This document shows positions 1-12,480 of a DNA stretch of 64,000 bases, piece by piece. Numbering within the stretch: position 1 is the first letter of the stretch; each line of letters opens with the position of its first letter. Origin of the DNA: Latrodectus hesperus (Eukaryota; Arthropoda; Arachnida; Araneae; Theridiidae). The notes under the pieces were generated by a model that did no database searches, was not told the DNA's origin, and saw nothing but the letters and a program-made list of their open reading frames with translations. A program made the position numbers and the translations under genes. The stretch is taken from positions 44,383,804 to 44,447,803 of the forward strand of contig CM075860.1 of NCBI GenBank assembly GCA_037975125.1, given 5' to 3'.

Positions 1-1212
1 AGTATACGTTTGTTCTCAGCATAAAATCTACGAAATACACTTTTAGATGTACCTATATTTTCTTTTTAAAACACTATATGTGGCTATGTTTATAGCGAAA
101 ATTTGCATAATTTTTAAGACTTTTTGAATGGAAGATATTACAAGCCAAATTATAATAAAGTTGTTAGATGATTCATTCATCCAACATATGGTTTACAAAT
201 TTTGCTTTATACACTTTTGCTTGAGAAATAGACTCGTATTATATTCATACATTAAGCGTAACATGTTCGAAAATCGTAGGAAAGCATTGTATTTAGTGAA
301 CACGTAATGAATTGATTTCAACATCGCGTAATGAATAGGCTGTTCTATCATCATCCTATTCCATTTTAAGATGATTTTTAATAGATAAAGAACTGTATAC
401 ACATGTAACAAATGAGTAGTTTGGAAAATTCCCGAGCACTCACTATGTGCATGAAAAAACACAACATTCCTCTTCTGTCTTTCCATTGTGTCTAGTATCG
501 AATTCAGGACATTTACTCTAAGGAACCTACCTTTAGGATTTAAAAATTGATTTAGAAATATTAAATAATTTTCTATGTTCTAGAAAAAATTATATAATCA
601 GTTTTAGAATATTAGAAATAAGTCTGTTATATTCCAAAAAACGATGACTTAACGCACATAAATTCGAAATCATTCACTTTCCGATCAATAAAATCTGTGC
701 ATCGATAATAAGCCAATTACCTTACATCTTTCCAAAAACTCAATCGTTACAAATTGCCTGCTTTTTTCCCTGACTTTCAAAATTGGGGAATTTAACAGAC
801 TTCGCTAATGAGGCTACTTGAAAAAGAAGACGCTGTTCTTTCTCCTTATATATATATCCTCAAACTATATTTAATATCTTAAAAAATAAATATTGTATTC
901 CGATTCTTATATTCCTTAACGCAAAGACCCTTACGCAAATTTATTTTAGTATTTCTTTTTTAGTTATGAAATAAAAATTATTATTTTGATACATTCTTAA
1001 AACTTTAAAATACATGTTTTAGAGAACGTAAGAATAATTTTACTGCAGAGAACTTTTTGAATAAAAAACTAAAATTAGTATATCACATTAAATGAGATGC
1101 TTGAGACAATTTTCACAAACAATAGCATTTTAGTTTTCCTGCAAATTACGGGAATGGATCAAATAAGGGTTACAAACAGCAGCTTTTAAAAATTAGCTGT
1201 GTAGGAGGAAAT
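1..1212. other. AT-rich non-coding stretch
   Basis: No credible gene is visible. The longest open frame (about 193-486, minus) lacks domain features. Around 421-460 the text resembles, on the minus strand, the tail of the tRNA-derived repeat at 41088 (shared words such as ATTCCCGAGCACTCA), so a very old SINE fragment may lie here. A short (TA)n run occurs near 846-857. Nothing else is recognisable. Confidence 0.5.
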
Positions 1213-1597
1213 GGTTGTGTTGTTACTTATGACATTTGGACACGTCAATCTCGCTTTGCCGTTGGCTGTGCGAATTTATGTCAGTAGGGCGAGTCTTTCA
1301 TTTAACCAGAGCACCACGAAAGTAAAGGTACGACTTTGCTCTAGACTCCTTCGATAGAGGGCACCGCCAGAGGTCTCACTCCTTCAATTTCGATATTGAT
1401 CTGGAGGGGGAGGAAATTTTCTTTAGACCTTTACACCCATGGTAACTGCTCAACGATCGACAACAGAACTTTCGATTCCATAGATTCAATGAGCATGTAT
1501 ATCACATGTACTCGGTGGGTCTTTCTCGGCATTTAGAATCGAACCTTGCATTTCCGGACGGAAGGCTGGTGCCCTAACCACTAAGCTACCATGATCC
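1213..1597 (-). mobile_element. tRNA-derived SINE, family A (diverged)
   Basis: Read on the minus strand this is a ~385-bp tRNA-headed SINE. The head lies at 1540-1597, with a degenerate B-box around 1540 (sense reading ...GGTTCGATTC), followed by a long body. It ends near 1213 in an imperfect (AAC)n tail, seen as GTTGTGTTGTT on the plus strand. It aligns by eye over its whole length with plus-strand copies at 39239-39631 and 58470-58850. Shared landmarks are the sense-strand words CTCGTTAAAT, GAGCAGTTACCATGG, GGTGCTCTG and GCGAGCTTGGC. It is the most diverged of the three. I saw no clear target duplication. Confidence 0.8.
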
Positions 1598-1807
1598 ACT
1601 ATGTAATTATAATTGTTCTTAGTGACATATCAGAAGTAGTTCGCATCTTTTCAATCAATGCGTTTTTTTATCTTTCACATGTGACCAATTTTTTTTTACA
1701 GCTCTGAAACCTCTTCTTCCTATAGTTCTTAAAAATAAGTTTTTTAAAAATGTCTTTAGACCTTTTTTGCCATATTGCATTTTAATATACATGGCACATG
1801 ATCACTC

Positions 1808-1811
<4 letters not shown>

Positions 1812-1876
<65 letters not shown>

Positions 1877-2169
1877 TTAAAAGATTTTAATAGGATTTCT
1901 TTTATAAAATCATGTTACGCGAAAGACTTTCACATAAATATCGCTTAAAATTGCATTAAGATAGATAAATAAGGATATATTATTTTATGTGTGTACAAAT
2001 TTTCCTTATCATAGTAATTTTACTAAAACAAATAAATATTTTTAGATAAAAAATTAATTATAAAAAATAATAAAAAATTAATTATTATGAAGATTTCAGG
2101 AACAATAGAAAATATTAGTTTTGTAAAATAGATGTTTAAAAATTTTAAATATTTAAGAAAAAGGGAAGG

Positions 2170-2246
<77 letters not shown>

Positions 2247-2539
2247 TTAAAAGATTTTAATAGGATTTCTTTTATAAAATCATGTTACGCGAAAGACTTT
2301 CACATAAATATCGCTTAAAATTGCATTAAGATAGATAAATAAGGATATATTATTTTATGTGTGTACAAATTTTCCTTATCATAGTAATTTTACTAAAACA
2401 AATAAATATTTTTAGATAAAAAATTAATTATAAAAAATAATAAAAAATTAATTATTATGAAGATTTCAGGAACAATAGAAAATATTAGTTTTGTAAAATA
2501 GATGTTTAAAAATTTTAAATATTTAAGAAAAAGGGAAGG

Positions 2540-2596
<57 letters not shown>

Positions 2597-2889
2597 TTAA
2601 AAGATTTTAATAGGATTTCTTTTATAAAATCATGTTACGCGAAAGACTTTCACATAAATATCGCTTAAAATTGCATTAAGATAGATAAATAAGGATATAT
2701 TATTTTATGTGTGTACAAATTTTCCTTATCATAGTAATTTTACTAAAACAAATAAATATTTTTAGATAAAAAATTAATTATAAAAAATAATAAAAAATTA
2801 ATTATTATGAAGATTTCAGGAACAATAGAAAATATTAGTTTTGTAAAATAGATGTTTAAAAATTTTAAATATTTAAGAAAAAGGGAAGG

Positions 2890-2973
<84 letters not shown>

Positions 2974-3266
2974 TTAAAAGATTTTAATAGGATTTCTTTT
3001 ATAAAATCATGTTACGCGAAAGACTTTCACATAAATATCGCTTAAAATTGCATTAAGATAGATAAATAAGGATATATTATTTTATGTGTGTACAAATTTT
3101 CCTTATCATAGTAATTTTACTAAAACAAATAAATATTTTTAGATAAAAAATTAATTATAAAAAATAATAAAAAATTAATTATTATGAAGATTTCAGGAAC
3201 AATAGAAAATATTAGTTTTGTAAAATAGATGTTTAAAAATTTTAAATATTTAAGAAAAAGGGAAGG

Positions 3267-3351
<85 letters not shown>

Positions 3352-3644
3352 TTAAAAGATTTTAATAGGATTTCTTTTATAAAATCATGTTACGCGAAAG
3401 ACTTTCACATAAATATCGCTTAAAATTGCATTAAGATAGATAAATAAGGATATATTATTTTATGTGTGTACAAATTTTCCTTATCATAGTAATTTTACTA
3501 AAACAAATAAATATTTTTAGATAAAAAATTAATTATAAAAAATAATAAAAAATTAATTATTATGAAGATTTCAGGAACAATAGAAAATATTAGTTTTGTA
3601 AAATAGATGTTTAAAAATTTTAAATATTTAAGAAAAAGGGAAGG

Positions 3645-3725
<81 letters not shown>

Positions 3726-4018
3726 TTAAAAGATTTTAATAGGATTTCTTTTATAAAATCATGTTACGCGAAAGACTTTCACATAAATATCGCTTAAAAT
3801 TGCATTAAGATAGATAAATAAGGATATATTATTTTATGTGTGTACAAATTTTCCTTATCATAGTAATTTTACTAAAACAAATAAATATTTTTAGATAAAA
3901 AATTAATTATAAAAAATAATAAAAAATTAATTATTATGAAGATTTCAGGAACAATAGAAAATATTAGTTTTGTAAAATAGATGTTTAAAAATTTTAAATA
4001 TTTAAGAAAAAGGGAAGG

Positions 4019-4111
<93 letters not shown>

Positions 4112-4404
4112 TTAAAAGATTTTAATAGGATTTCTTTTATAAAATCATGTTACGCGAAAGACTTTCACATAAATATCGCTTAAAATTGCATTAAGATAGA
4201 TAAATAAGGATATATTATTTTATGTGTGTACAAATTTTCCTTATCATAGTAATTTTACTAAAACAAATAAATATTTTTAGATAAAAAATTAATTATAAAA
4301 AATAATAAAAAATTAATTATTATGAAGATTTCAGGAACAATAGAAAATATTAGTTTTGTAAAATAGATGTTTAAAAATTTTAAATATTTAAGAAAAAGGG
4401 AAGG

Positions 4405-4487
<83 letters not shown>

Positions 4488-4780
4488 TTAAAAGATTTTA
4501 ATAGGATTTCTTTTATAAAATCATGTTACGCGAAAGACTTTCACATAAATATCGCTTAAAATTGCATTAAGATAGATAAATAAGGATATATTATTTTATG
4601 TGTGTACAAATTTTCCTTATCATAGTAATTTTACTAAAACAAATAAATATTTTTAGATAAAAAATTAATTATAAAAAATAATAAAAAATTAATTATTATG
4701 AAGATTTCAGGAACAATAGAAAATATTAGTTTTGTAAAATAGATGTTTAAAAATTTTAAATATTTAAGAAAAAGGGAAGG

Positions 4781-4866
<86 letters not shown>

Positions 4867-5159
4867 TTAAAAGATTTTAATAGGATTTCTTTTATAAAAT
4901 CATGTTACGCGAAAGACTTTCACATAAATATCGCTTAAAATTGCATTAAGATAGATAAATAAGGATATATTATTTTATGTGTGTACAAATTTTCCTTATC
5001 ATAGTAATTTTACTAAAACAAATAAATATTTTTAGATAAAAAATTAATTATAAAAAATAATAAAAAATTAATTATTATGAAGATTTCAGGAACAATAGAA
5101 AATATTAGTTTTGTAAAATAGATGTTTAAAAATTTTAAATATTTAAGAAAAAGGGAAGG

Positions 5160-5246
<87 letters not shown>

Positions 5247-5539
5247 TTAAAAGATTTTAATAGGATTTCTTTTATAAAATCATGTTACGCGAAAGACTTT
5301 CACATAAATATCGCTTAAAATTGCATTAAGATAGATAAATAAGGATATATTATTTTATGTGTGTACAAATTTTCCTTATCATAGTAATTTTACTAAAACA
5401 AATAAATATTTTTAGATAAAAAATTAATTATAAAAAATAATAAAAAATTAATTATTATGAAGATTTCAGGAACAATAGAAAATATTAGTTTTGTAAAATA
5501 GATGTTTAAAAATTTTAAATATTTAAGAAAAAGGGAAGG

Positions 5540-5604
<65 letters not shown>

Positions 5605-5897
5605 TTAAAAGATTTTAATAGGATTTCTTTTATAAAATCATGTTACGCGAAAGACTTTCACATAAATATCGCTTAAAATTGCATTAAGATAGATAAATAA
5701 GGATATATTATTTTATGTGTGTACAAATTTTCCTTATCATAGTAATTTTACTAAAACAAATAAATATTTTTAGATAAAAAATTAATTATAAAAAATAATA
5801 AAAAATTAATTATTATGAAGATTTCAGGAACAATAGAAAATATTAGTTTTGTAAAATAGATGTTTAAAAATTTTAAATATTTAAGAAAAAGGGAAGG

Positions 5898-5976
<79 letters not shown>

Positions 5977-6269
5977 TTAAAAGATTTTAATAGGATTTCT
6001 TTTATAAAATCATGTTACGCGAAAGACTTTCACATAAATATCGCTTAAAATTGCATTAAGATAGATAAATAAGGATATATTATTTTATGTGTGTACAAAT
6101 TTTCCTTATCATAGTAATTTTACTAAAACAAATAAATATTTTTAGATAAAAAATTAATTATAAAAAATAATAAAAAATTAATTATTATGAAGATTTCAGG
6201 AACAATAGAAAATATTAGTTTTGTAAAATAGATGTTTAAAAATTTTAAATATTTAAGAAAAAGGGAAGG

Positions 6270-6339
<70 letters not shown>
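1812..6339. repeat. Tandem array: 12 x (296-bp core + (TA)n)
   Basis: Twelve copies of a constant core start at 1876, 2246, 2596, 2973, 3351, 3725, 4111, 4487, 4866, 5246, 5604 and 5976. Each core runs from CTTAAAAGATTTTAATAGG to AAAAAGGGAAGGCT and is 296 bp, or 295 in two units that lack one T at the junction. The cores look identical by eye. Between them are pure (TA)n tracts of about 54 to 90 bp, and a tract also flanks each end, giving a repeat period of 350-386 bp. Open frames at 3229 and 5860 are a core ATG reading through (TA)n and are not genes. The constant core with variable (TA)n suggests recent expansion or homogenisation of the whole unit. It has no visible coding capacity, and I saw no core copy elsewhere in the window. 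Confidence 0.97.
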
Positions 6340-6345
<6 letters not shown>

Positions 6346-7360
6346 ATAAGATTAATAGATTTTTTGGTATTATATTGAAAACGAATTAAAAATTCTCATT
6401 CTTATTATAATTGATTAAGCATTATAAATAGCACAATTTTTATAAGTTCTAAATTATAAATTTTTTTAAATATGAAATTACGGATCTCTAAGAAATGGCT
6501 TATTATTAATTAGCAATAAATAAAAAAATAAAATAAATGAATATGAATAATTTTAATTAACACATATTATGAAATAATTAAATTTAAGTGCTTTCTCTAA
6601 ATTACATTTTGAGAATAATAGGATTTAAATAAAGTAAATTTGGAATTACATTCTTTTTGAGTTAATTTTATATCGTTAGTTTTTGACATATAAAACGTTC
6701 GCATTAAATTTAATAATAATTGAGTTTTAAGGTATTAAAACTTTTTTTTGAATTTTTGTAAAATAGTAAAGTAACACTTTTTATTGCAATAGATTTGTTA
6801 AATTGAGTTCTTTCAAAGATCAAATAACTTTTCACATAATTTGAGAAAATGGTCTGATGAAAAAATTTCTTTTAGGATTACTTTGTAATCAAAATAATAT
6901 TGCGAAATACTGAAAATTAAAATAGAAGAAGATTTTACGATTAAATAAATTTTGTTATGAAATTATTAACTATGTTACGCGTGAGTTAGTATCAATTATA
7001 AAGTATTAAATTTTCTTATTCTTTTAAAATAATTTACTTTGTTTATTAAATTGGTTTATATATAGTTCTTGATTGCCTCTTTAGTTCCTAAATAGTTTCA
7101 ATATTTGAAGAAAAAAATAATTAGTTTATTTTGAAATAATAATTCTGGAGAAAATTATTTGTCTTCTGAATTAAAAACAGATATAATTTTGGTCGATAGA
7201 AGGTGGCGTATGTGAACCAATTCGAAAATTTCATAAATTTTTTTTTATTTCCCTGCATGCAAGTATTTACGTGGGTGACAAATTTATAAATCGTACATTA
7301 TGAACCTTCATCTAATTTTTGTGTCATCATATTCATACTTCTGCATAACAATCCTACTTT
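6340..7360. other. AT-rich non-coding stretch
   Basis: Very AT-rich sequence directly after the tandem array. No open frame of note, no tRNA-like boxes and no inverted terminal repeats were recognised. Confidence 0.5.
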
Positions 7361-7365
7361 CTGGT

Positions 7366-7556
7366 CAAAATGGGAACTGCATGGGTAGAGCTCGGTCTTC
7401 AGTATAACAGTTTATTGGTTCGATTACCACATCGAATGTGGATATTTGTAATTGTTCGGAATTCATTTTATAAACTATAGGTCCCAGTCTGCTAACCAGT
7501 CCTTTTAAGTAAAAAAAGAAAACAAAATGCCCGTTTACCGATAAACCAAACCACAA
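7366..7556 (+). mobile_element. Degenerate tRNA-derived SINE, family D
   Basis: Weak copy of the family D SINE best seen at 61020-61197. The tRNA-like head contains GGTTCGATTACC near 7416. It is followed by the family tail words GGATATTTGTA, TGTTCGGAATTC, AACTATAGGTCCC and CCGTTTACCGATAAACC. The body is eroded and has no clear target duplication. The minus-strand open frame over this region (7365-7625) is a chance product. Confidence 0.7.
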
Positions 7557-7599
7557 CCCAAGTTTCTTGCTATAAACAAAACTCAGAAATTGCTCTAAA

Positions 7600-8579
7600 T
7601 ATATAAGAGAGCAAAATAATTCCAAGCAACTTAGATTTGGAATACATTATTTATTGCATTTCAAAATGTGTCTTTTTTAATCTTCTTTAATGTCTATTTT
7701 AATGTCTTCTTTAATATCTAAAACTTCCTTAATGTCTATTTAACATTTAAGGAGTTAGCATAATTTCGTGTTATGAATTAAAATTTGTTTTTGTGACGAA
7801 TAAAAGGTCATTTTTTATCGCACTGGATCATAAAAATTTATATTATTAAGGTAGTTGAGGAGAGATAGTATTGCAATTATTTTAAAAATATGACATTTAA
7901 TATTTTTTAATTCAGTAAATAATTTTGAAAGTAACTTATACATGTATATTTATTTTGAATCATGATAATAAATTATTTAATCATACAATAACCGAAAATA
8001 AAATGAAAAAAAAATTAGTATTGAACTGATTTTTTGGACAAAAGTGAAGAGGTTTTCATTTTTAACAAAAATAAAGATTTTCGTGTACATTTGTATAAAA
8101 ATTATACGATTCTAAGAAAAAATATTTGCCTATGAAATACAAGTTTTTTCATTTAGAATACATGGTTTCACATTTATTAATATCATAACATTATCAATCA
8201 AAAAAGTTTCAAATTCCCTGAAAATATTCCTCTAGAAAACCAATTCTTACATTTCAAAAGCTTGTTTATTTTAGAAATATGTATATGATATGATATTATG
8301 TAATGACAGCAAATATATAAATCTAGAAATTTTATGCTTTAATATCACGGAATATATTGTTTCTCATCATGGTACCTGGTCTTTACGCAAGATATCAATT
8401 TTCGAGATTATATGCATATTTTTGTCGCAATTTCATTATAAAAATTTTATTTTTTGTAGACATGTTTATAATAATAAACAGGCTGTAGTAGCTTGCGGAG
8501 TAAAGATATCGATCTCATGTTCGTAAGGTAACGGGTTCGGTACTGAATTCGTTTAAAAAGCAATGTTTTAAGAGTGCAC
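7600..8579. other. AT-rich non-coding stretch
   Basis: No gene recognised. A short tRNA-like phrase at about 8485-8540 (AACGGGTTCGGTACTG) may be a SINE remnant but is too short to place. Repeated words of the type TTTAATGTCTA occur at 7680-7740. Confidence 0.4.
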
Positions 8580-8593
8580 CTATGCATATTAAA

Positions 8594-8767
8594 CCGAACT
8601 GGCAGCCGAATGGTTAGCGCTCTTGCCTAAGGTTCAACAGTTCGAGGGCTCGAATCCCACTTTGGGTATGGATGTTTGTAGTGCTTCGGAATCCTCTTTA
8701 AACCGTAGGTCTCGGTCTAATCAGCCCTCGTTTGCAAAAAATGACCATTGAGCGAAAAACTAACTAA
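8594..8767 (+). mobile_element. tRNA-derived SINE, family D (~174 bp) with TSD
   Basis: Head CCGAACTGGCAGCCGAATGG, with an A-box in TGGTTAGCGCTCTTGCC and a B-box at GGCTCGAATCC. The non-tRNA body carries GGATGTTTGTAGTGCTTCGG and ends in a loose (AACT)n tail. A near-perfect 14-bp target duplication flanks it: CTATGCATATTAAA (8580-8593) and CTATGCACATTAAA (8768-8781), one mismatch. The TSD shows this copy arrived by retrotransposition. It is not a functional tRNA gene, because the tRNA-like part is fused to a conserved body. Confidence 0.9.
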
Positions 8768-8989
8768 CTATGCACATTAAATTTTCACAGCATATAATAC
8801 TATTTCACTGGTGCGTTGGGTAAATTTGAGGAGCTTGAACATTCGCGTATGCTGAACTTATCTTTTAATCATAATTAAATGTTGTAAGTTGTTGGCGATA
8901 TTGGACGTTAAACATAAGAAGTTGTTAACTAAAGTAACAAACTAACTATTTGTAAGAACATGATAAATTGTGGGAAAATACATAATTTT

Positions 8990-9215
8990 TGCATCAGGAA
9001 GGTAGCAGGTTCAATATTTGATACAGCTATAGAAATATGATGCTGAGAAGATCAGTTTTCCTTGAAAGTTCCATAGATATCCTATGTTTCACTACCGATG
9101 TGGCTTGGTGTGGAAAAGATAGAGCCACCTCAGATGTTGATTTCGTCTTTTGAGGATTGTTCCCTGTCACGAAGTGGTTGACTGTGTTAAGTGGTTTTGA
9201 TTAGTAAAAATAGTT
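8990..9215 (+). repeat. tRNA-like dispersed repeat, family K (old)
   Basis: Contains a degenerate B-box-like phrase (GCAGGTTCAATATTTG near 9008). A 3' module follows with CAGATGTTGATTTCGTC and GAAGTGGTTGACTG. That module recurs at about 9470-9545 (CAAGTGTTGACCTCGTC ... GAGGCGATTG) and at about 18255-18350 (TAGATGTTGATCTTG ... GAAGCGATTGGCG). Three copies of one tail make it a dispersed repeat rather than unique sequence. Boundaries are approximate. Confidence 0.5.
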
Positions 9216-9239
9216 ATTAGGAAAATAAACTATTATAAG

Positions 9240-9590
9240 TTATGCAGGAGTCTGGTTGTATTCTGGGCTGGTGAATTGAATGGTCACCAGAGCAGATGGT
9301 CAGGTTGGAAAAGGTGTCGTTCTCTTGACCAGGTGACCAGGAGGTGATAAGTTCTATACCCGACACAACCGAAGGTCTGTTCTGCTCATTAATAGGGACT
9401 GTGGCAAGTAAAGTGTGTCATCCTTCTTGGTGTGGCTTCTTCTAATGTCCTTCTAGGTATGTGAGGGATGGAGGGAAAAATGCCAGCTCAAGTGTTGACC
9501 TCGTCACTTGAGCATGGTTCAAAATTACGAGGCGATTGTCTGATTTAACATCTTTTCAACCGACAGAAGCAGATAACTGAAACCTACAGG
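9240..9590 (+). repeat. Dispersed repeat sharing the family K tail
   Basis: Moderately GC-rich block in AT-rich surroundings. The 5' part is rich in GGTCACCAG / GACCAGGTGACCAGG words. The 3' part (about 9460-9545) repeats the tail described at 8990-9215. It is probably a retroposed element or SINE with a poorly preserved head. I cannot assign a family or exact ends. Confidence 0.45.
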
Positions 9591-9644
9591 AAACAATACA
9601 AAATAAATAAATAATGCGTAAATTAAGTTATACTAATTCCCTGG

Positions 9645-9864
9645 CGCTTCATGGCTGAGTGGTCAAAGTATCACTCCGCTAATCTCTTGAGAGCGTAGGA
9701 GTGTGGGTTCGATTCCCACCGTGGCCCTGGATGTTTTCTTCGTTATTCTTCTGTGGTTGTACATCTATCATTGTGCTATTTGTCCTATTATCGACGAAGA
9801 CTTACAAGCGGATCTCAAGAATCAAGCATACAAGTCTGAATATATATAATGTAATAAATAAAAA
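9645..9864 (+). mobile_element. tRNA-derived SINE, family E
   Basis: The tRNA-like head GCGCTTCATGGCTGAGTGG has a variable-arm-like insert, as in class II tRNAs, followed by a strong B-box, GGGTTCGATTCCC (about 9704). The non-tRNA body ends in an A/T-rich tail (AATAAATAAAA). Possible short target duplication: ACTAATTCC just before and ACTAATTTCC just after. A single copy was seen in this window. A functional tRNA is unlikely because the acceptor ends do not pair cleanly and a body follows. Confidence 0.65.
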
Positions 9865-11130
9865 CTAATTTCCGAGATGATTTTAAATCCAATAAATTAC
9901 AATACTTTTATAAATCAGTTTTATAAATATTCTTTCTTTCTAAGTAAAGTTTCTTTTTGTTATATGTCTACTAAATGAAATGAATCAGTTATTACGAATT
10001 ACATTATTGTTATTTGTAATTAAGAATTTGTTATTTGTAATTATGAAGATAGATAAATAACTAAAAATATTTGTTATTATTTTTTTGGCTTACTATTTCC
10101 CATCGGAAAATACAGCATCTGTTTATTGTGAGCAAGTTTATTTCAGACTCCATGGCTTTAAGTAAATATTTAACAAACCATTGGTCGTAAAATGTCTTAG
10201 CTAAGACAATCCGTTTTACTTTATAGTTCACACTGTTAATACCTTTTGTATTTTATTTTCTCCGACAATTTTATTTTTTTATCGCTGTCAGATGCATAGT
10301 CCAACAGGTAAAGCTTTTCGCTTCGTCCGGAGTGTTAAGCATTTCCTTATTTTTCTTTTCGGAAGCAACCTTAAATTTCATAAGCATTGATTGTTTCCAG
10401 ACTTCTTGGAAATCTGTGATGCAGTGGTTACCATGGTAACTGCACGTTAGTCGTCGCGATTTAAATAACATCTGAGAAAATATTTGCTTGCCGCTTACAT
10501 TGAAAGGAGAAGGGTTTGTTTTTATTTATCAAGTAATAACACACAGGCGTGTAAAGAAAGTCGAAAACAAATTGATAGAGAGAAATTTCACTGCAACATT
10601 TAATTCAACTACGAAAAAAGTTTTGTAATTTTTTTTTCTACAAATGAGATCTTAAACTCATTCGTAGGAACAGGTAAATTAAATTTACTCTTTCGGAAAA
10701 TTTATATTTGTTATCCAACATGTGTTTTGCGACAATTTTTTTTTCATTTGTATAACTGAAAATTAGATGTTGAAATATAATTAAAATTTTTGAGGGAAAT
10801 TTTGCGAATTGCTTTGATCATTCAAACAAATTAGCCGCTTTTTCTAAGTTTTTACAATGAGATTTAAATTGGATAATCTATTTTTTGGATCGTGGAGGAA
10901 AATTATTTTAATGTTTGAATGAATACGTAAGTATATTAAAAACTTTAATTAAATATTTTCGTTTCGCAAAGGAAAAGTCACCGCAAGCGAGTTTGGTAAC
11001 TTTCATTAACAATACCGTCAATGATACAAATTAGATATCTTTGATAAATTCTCAATTAATAGAAGTTTCCGTTCCGTTTTCGTTACCGTTCATCAAAAAA
11101 TAAACAACTTTGCTTTCAATCTTTTTGCAG
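9865..11130. other. AT-rich non-coding stretch
   Basis: No gene recognised. A 12-bp palindrome, TTACCATGGTAA, lies near 10431. A weak tRNA-like phrase at about 10290-10350 could be an eroded SINE head but has no usable B-box. Confidence 0.45.
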
Positions 11131-11268
11131 CTACGGCCGAAGACTGAGCGTTCCTGAATCATTAGCTGTTGATCCTGGGTTCACATTCCACTTTGGGCAT
11201 GGATGTTCCTTTGTTTTTTTATGCGTCTTTTCTGCTGAGATTGTGAACGAATGAGGCCTAATCATGTT
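11131..11268 (+). mobile_element. Degenerate tRNA-headed SINE fragment
   Basis: Has a tRNA-like head (CTACGGCCGAAGACTGAGCG) and B-box-like GGGTTCACATTCC, followed by GGGCATGGATGTTCC, the joint found in families B, C and D. It sits immediately upstream of an opposite-strand family D copy. Exact family and ends are unclear. Confidence 0.5.
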
Positions 11269-11269
11269 T

Positions 11270-11441
11270 TGATTTGTTTGTTTACCCCTTAGCGGCCATT
11301 TTCTTGTATACGAGGTCTAATTATATCAGAACTTACACTTTAAAATGGATTCCGAACCCCTTCAAATATCCACGCGGTCTGATTCGAACCCATGAGCTAT
11401 TGAATCAAAAGCCAGAGCACTAACATTTAGGTTGACAACTC
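11270..11441 (-). mobile_element. Degenerate SINE, family D, minus strand
   Basis: On the minus strand it follows the family D plan. The B-box appears as GATTCGAACCCATGAG (plus-strand text near 11380). Tail words GGATTCCGAACC and TTTACCCCTTAGCGGCCATT match the 14471-14652 copy with many changes. Its head abuts the younger family B SINE at 11459, whose insertion site lies at this element's 5' end. Confidence 0.7.
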
Positions 11442-11458
11442 GGAGGAGCGTGTCTTGT

Positions 11459-11746
11459 TGTTGTTACTTGTGACACTTTGACAAGCCAAGCTCGCTATGC
11501 AAATTTAAGTCGATTGGGAGCGTCTTCCGTTTTAATCAGAGCACCATGAAGGTACGACTTTGCTCTACACACATGCCATAAGTACCCGTTTATAGGGTAG
11601 GCAACCATTCACTCAACATTCAAACAAGGAAAGGAAAAGACAGGATAGATAGAGAGAGAAAGTACGTCCATGCCTGAACCGGGATTCGAACCCAGGACCT
11701 CCTTATCCGCAGTCAGGCACGCTGACCACTAGACAAGTTGGGGGGC
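11459..11746 (-). mobile_element. tRNA-derived SINE, family B (288 bp) with 14-bp TSD
   Basis: Complete minus-strand family B SINE. Sense order: tRNA-like head with a GTTCGAATCC-type B-box (plus strand GGATTCGAACCCAGG near 11684), a pyrimidine-rich body (sense TCTCTATCTATCCTGTC), and a tail shared with family A ending in (AAC)n. The perfect 14-bp target duplication GGAGCGTGTCTTGT flanks it at 11445-11458 and 11747-11760. The perfect TSD indicates a relatively young insertion. Confidence 0.93.
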
Positions 11747-11760
11747 GGAGCGTGTCTTGT

Positions 11761-12090
11761 ATATTCCATAGAAAATACAATTCTTTAGCTTCCTTCAAAG
11801 CAATAAAACAATAAATGTCTTAGTTTCCAGTTACTATTTTTATTCAATAAAGTGCTATTTTTTTAAATTTTATTCTGTTTAATCTCATTAAAAATTTATT
11901 CCTGTTACATTAAAAAACAATAGTCAACAGAGAGAGAAAGTAGTTAAAACTATATTAATTTGTATTAATCTTACGAAGCAGATCTTCCATTTTCATTTCA
12001 AGTTATCTTTTCAAATAAATCTTGGCGTCGTTTTATTTCATTTTCAGTTAAAGAAGCATCATTTCCAGACTTGCCCGAGGGAGGTATACA
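11761..12090. other. AT-rich non-coding stretch
   Basis: Nothing recognised apart from short A/T runs. Confidence 0.4.
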
Positions 12091-12094
12091 GTGA

Positions 12095-12480
12095 TTACAT
12101 TTCCATAAAAGAACGCTGTTTGATACCAAAACTCATTTTACCTTTACACGCGCCCAAAGGAAGAAAGGGACTTAAACGGAGAACCGTGTCTGATAATTCG
12201 TGAAAGCAAATCGGAGATGGTCTATTCAATTTGCTGCACAATAGGAGCGAACAAACGAGAGGGTGGAGCGGGGGAGAGGAGAGCGGGAAGGTATTCATGT
12301 GTCAGACCTGGGGTGTGGGGGTGGAGAAGCGCTCTCAGCCTTTGTAGACACTTACCGCTCTGAGTTCGGCAGCACCACCCTCCAGTTGACGAGTGGAACA
12401 CCTGAGTGCACGACAGACAATAGGTACAAACGTCATTATGTTGCTATAAAATGAAATGACTGTCATTATGTGTAAGTTCA
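12095..12480. other. GC-rich island, possible promoter or exon
   Basis: A ~350-bp block, clearly richer in G+C than the rest of the window, with purine-rich (GGGGGAGAGGAGAGCGGG near 12269) and mixed stretches. It has no tRNA boxes, TIRs or transposase words and does not recur in the window. Two overlapping short open frames exist (12095-12298 minus; 12263-12454 plus), neither with a recognisable domain. A TATAAA-like string lies at about 12445 and a possible splice donor (AATAGGTACAAA) at about 12419. In an AT-rich arthropod genome such islands often mark promoters or first exons, but that is inference. Confidence 0.35.

Noticed and set aside
3229..6048. Two small proteins of 62-64 residues with a shared start and end and a YI repeat in the middle
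   Set aside because: They are the array core read through (TA)n; the other units lack the frame only because tract length changes the phase.
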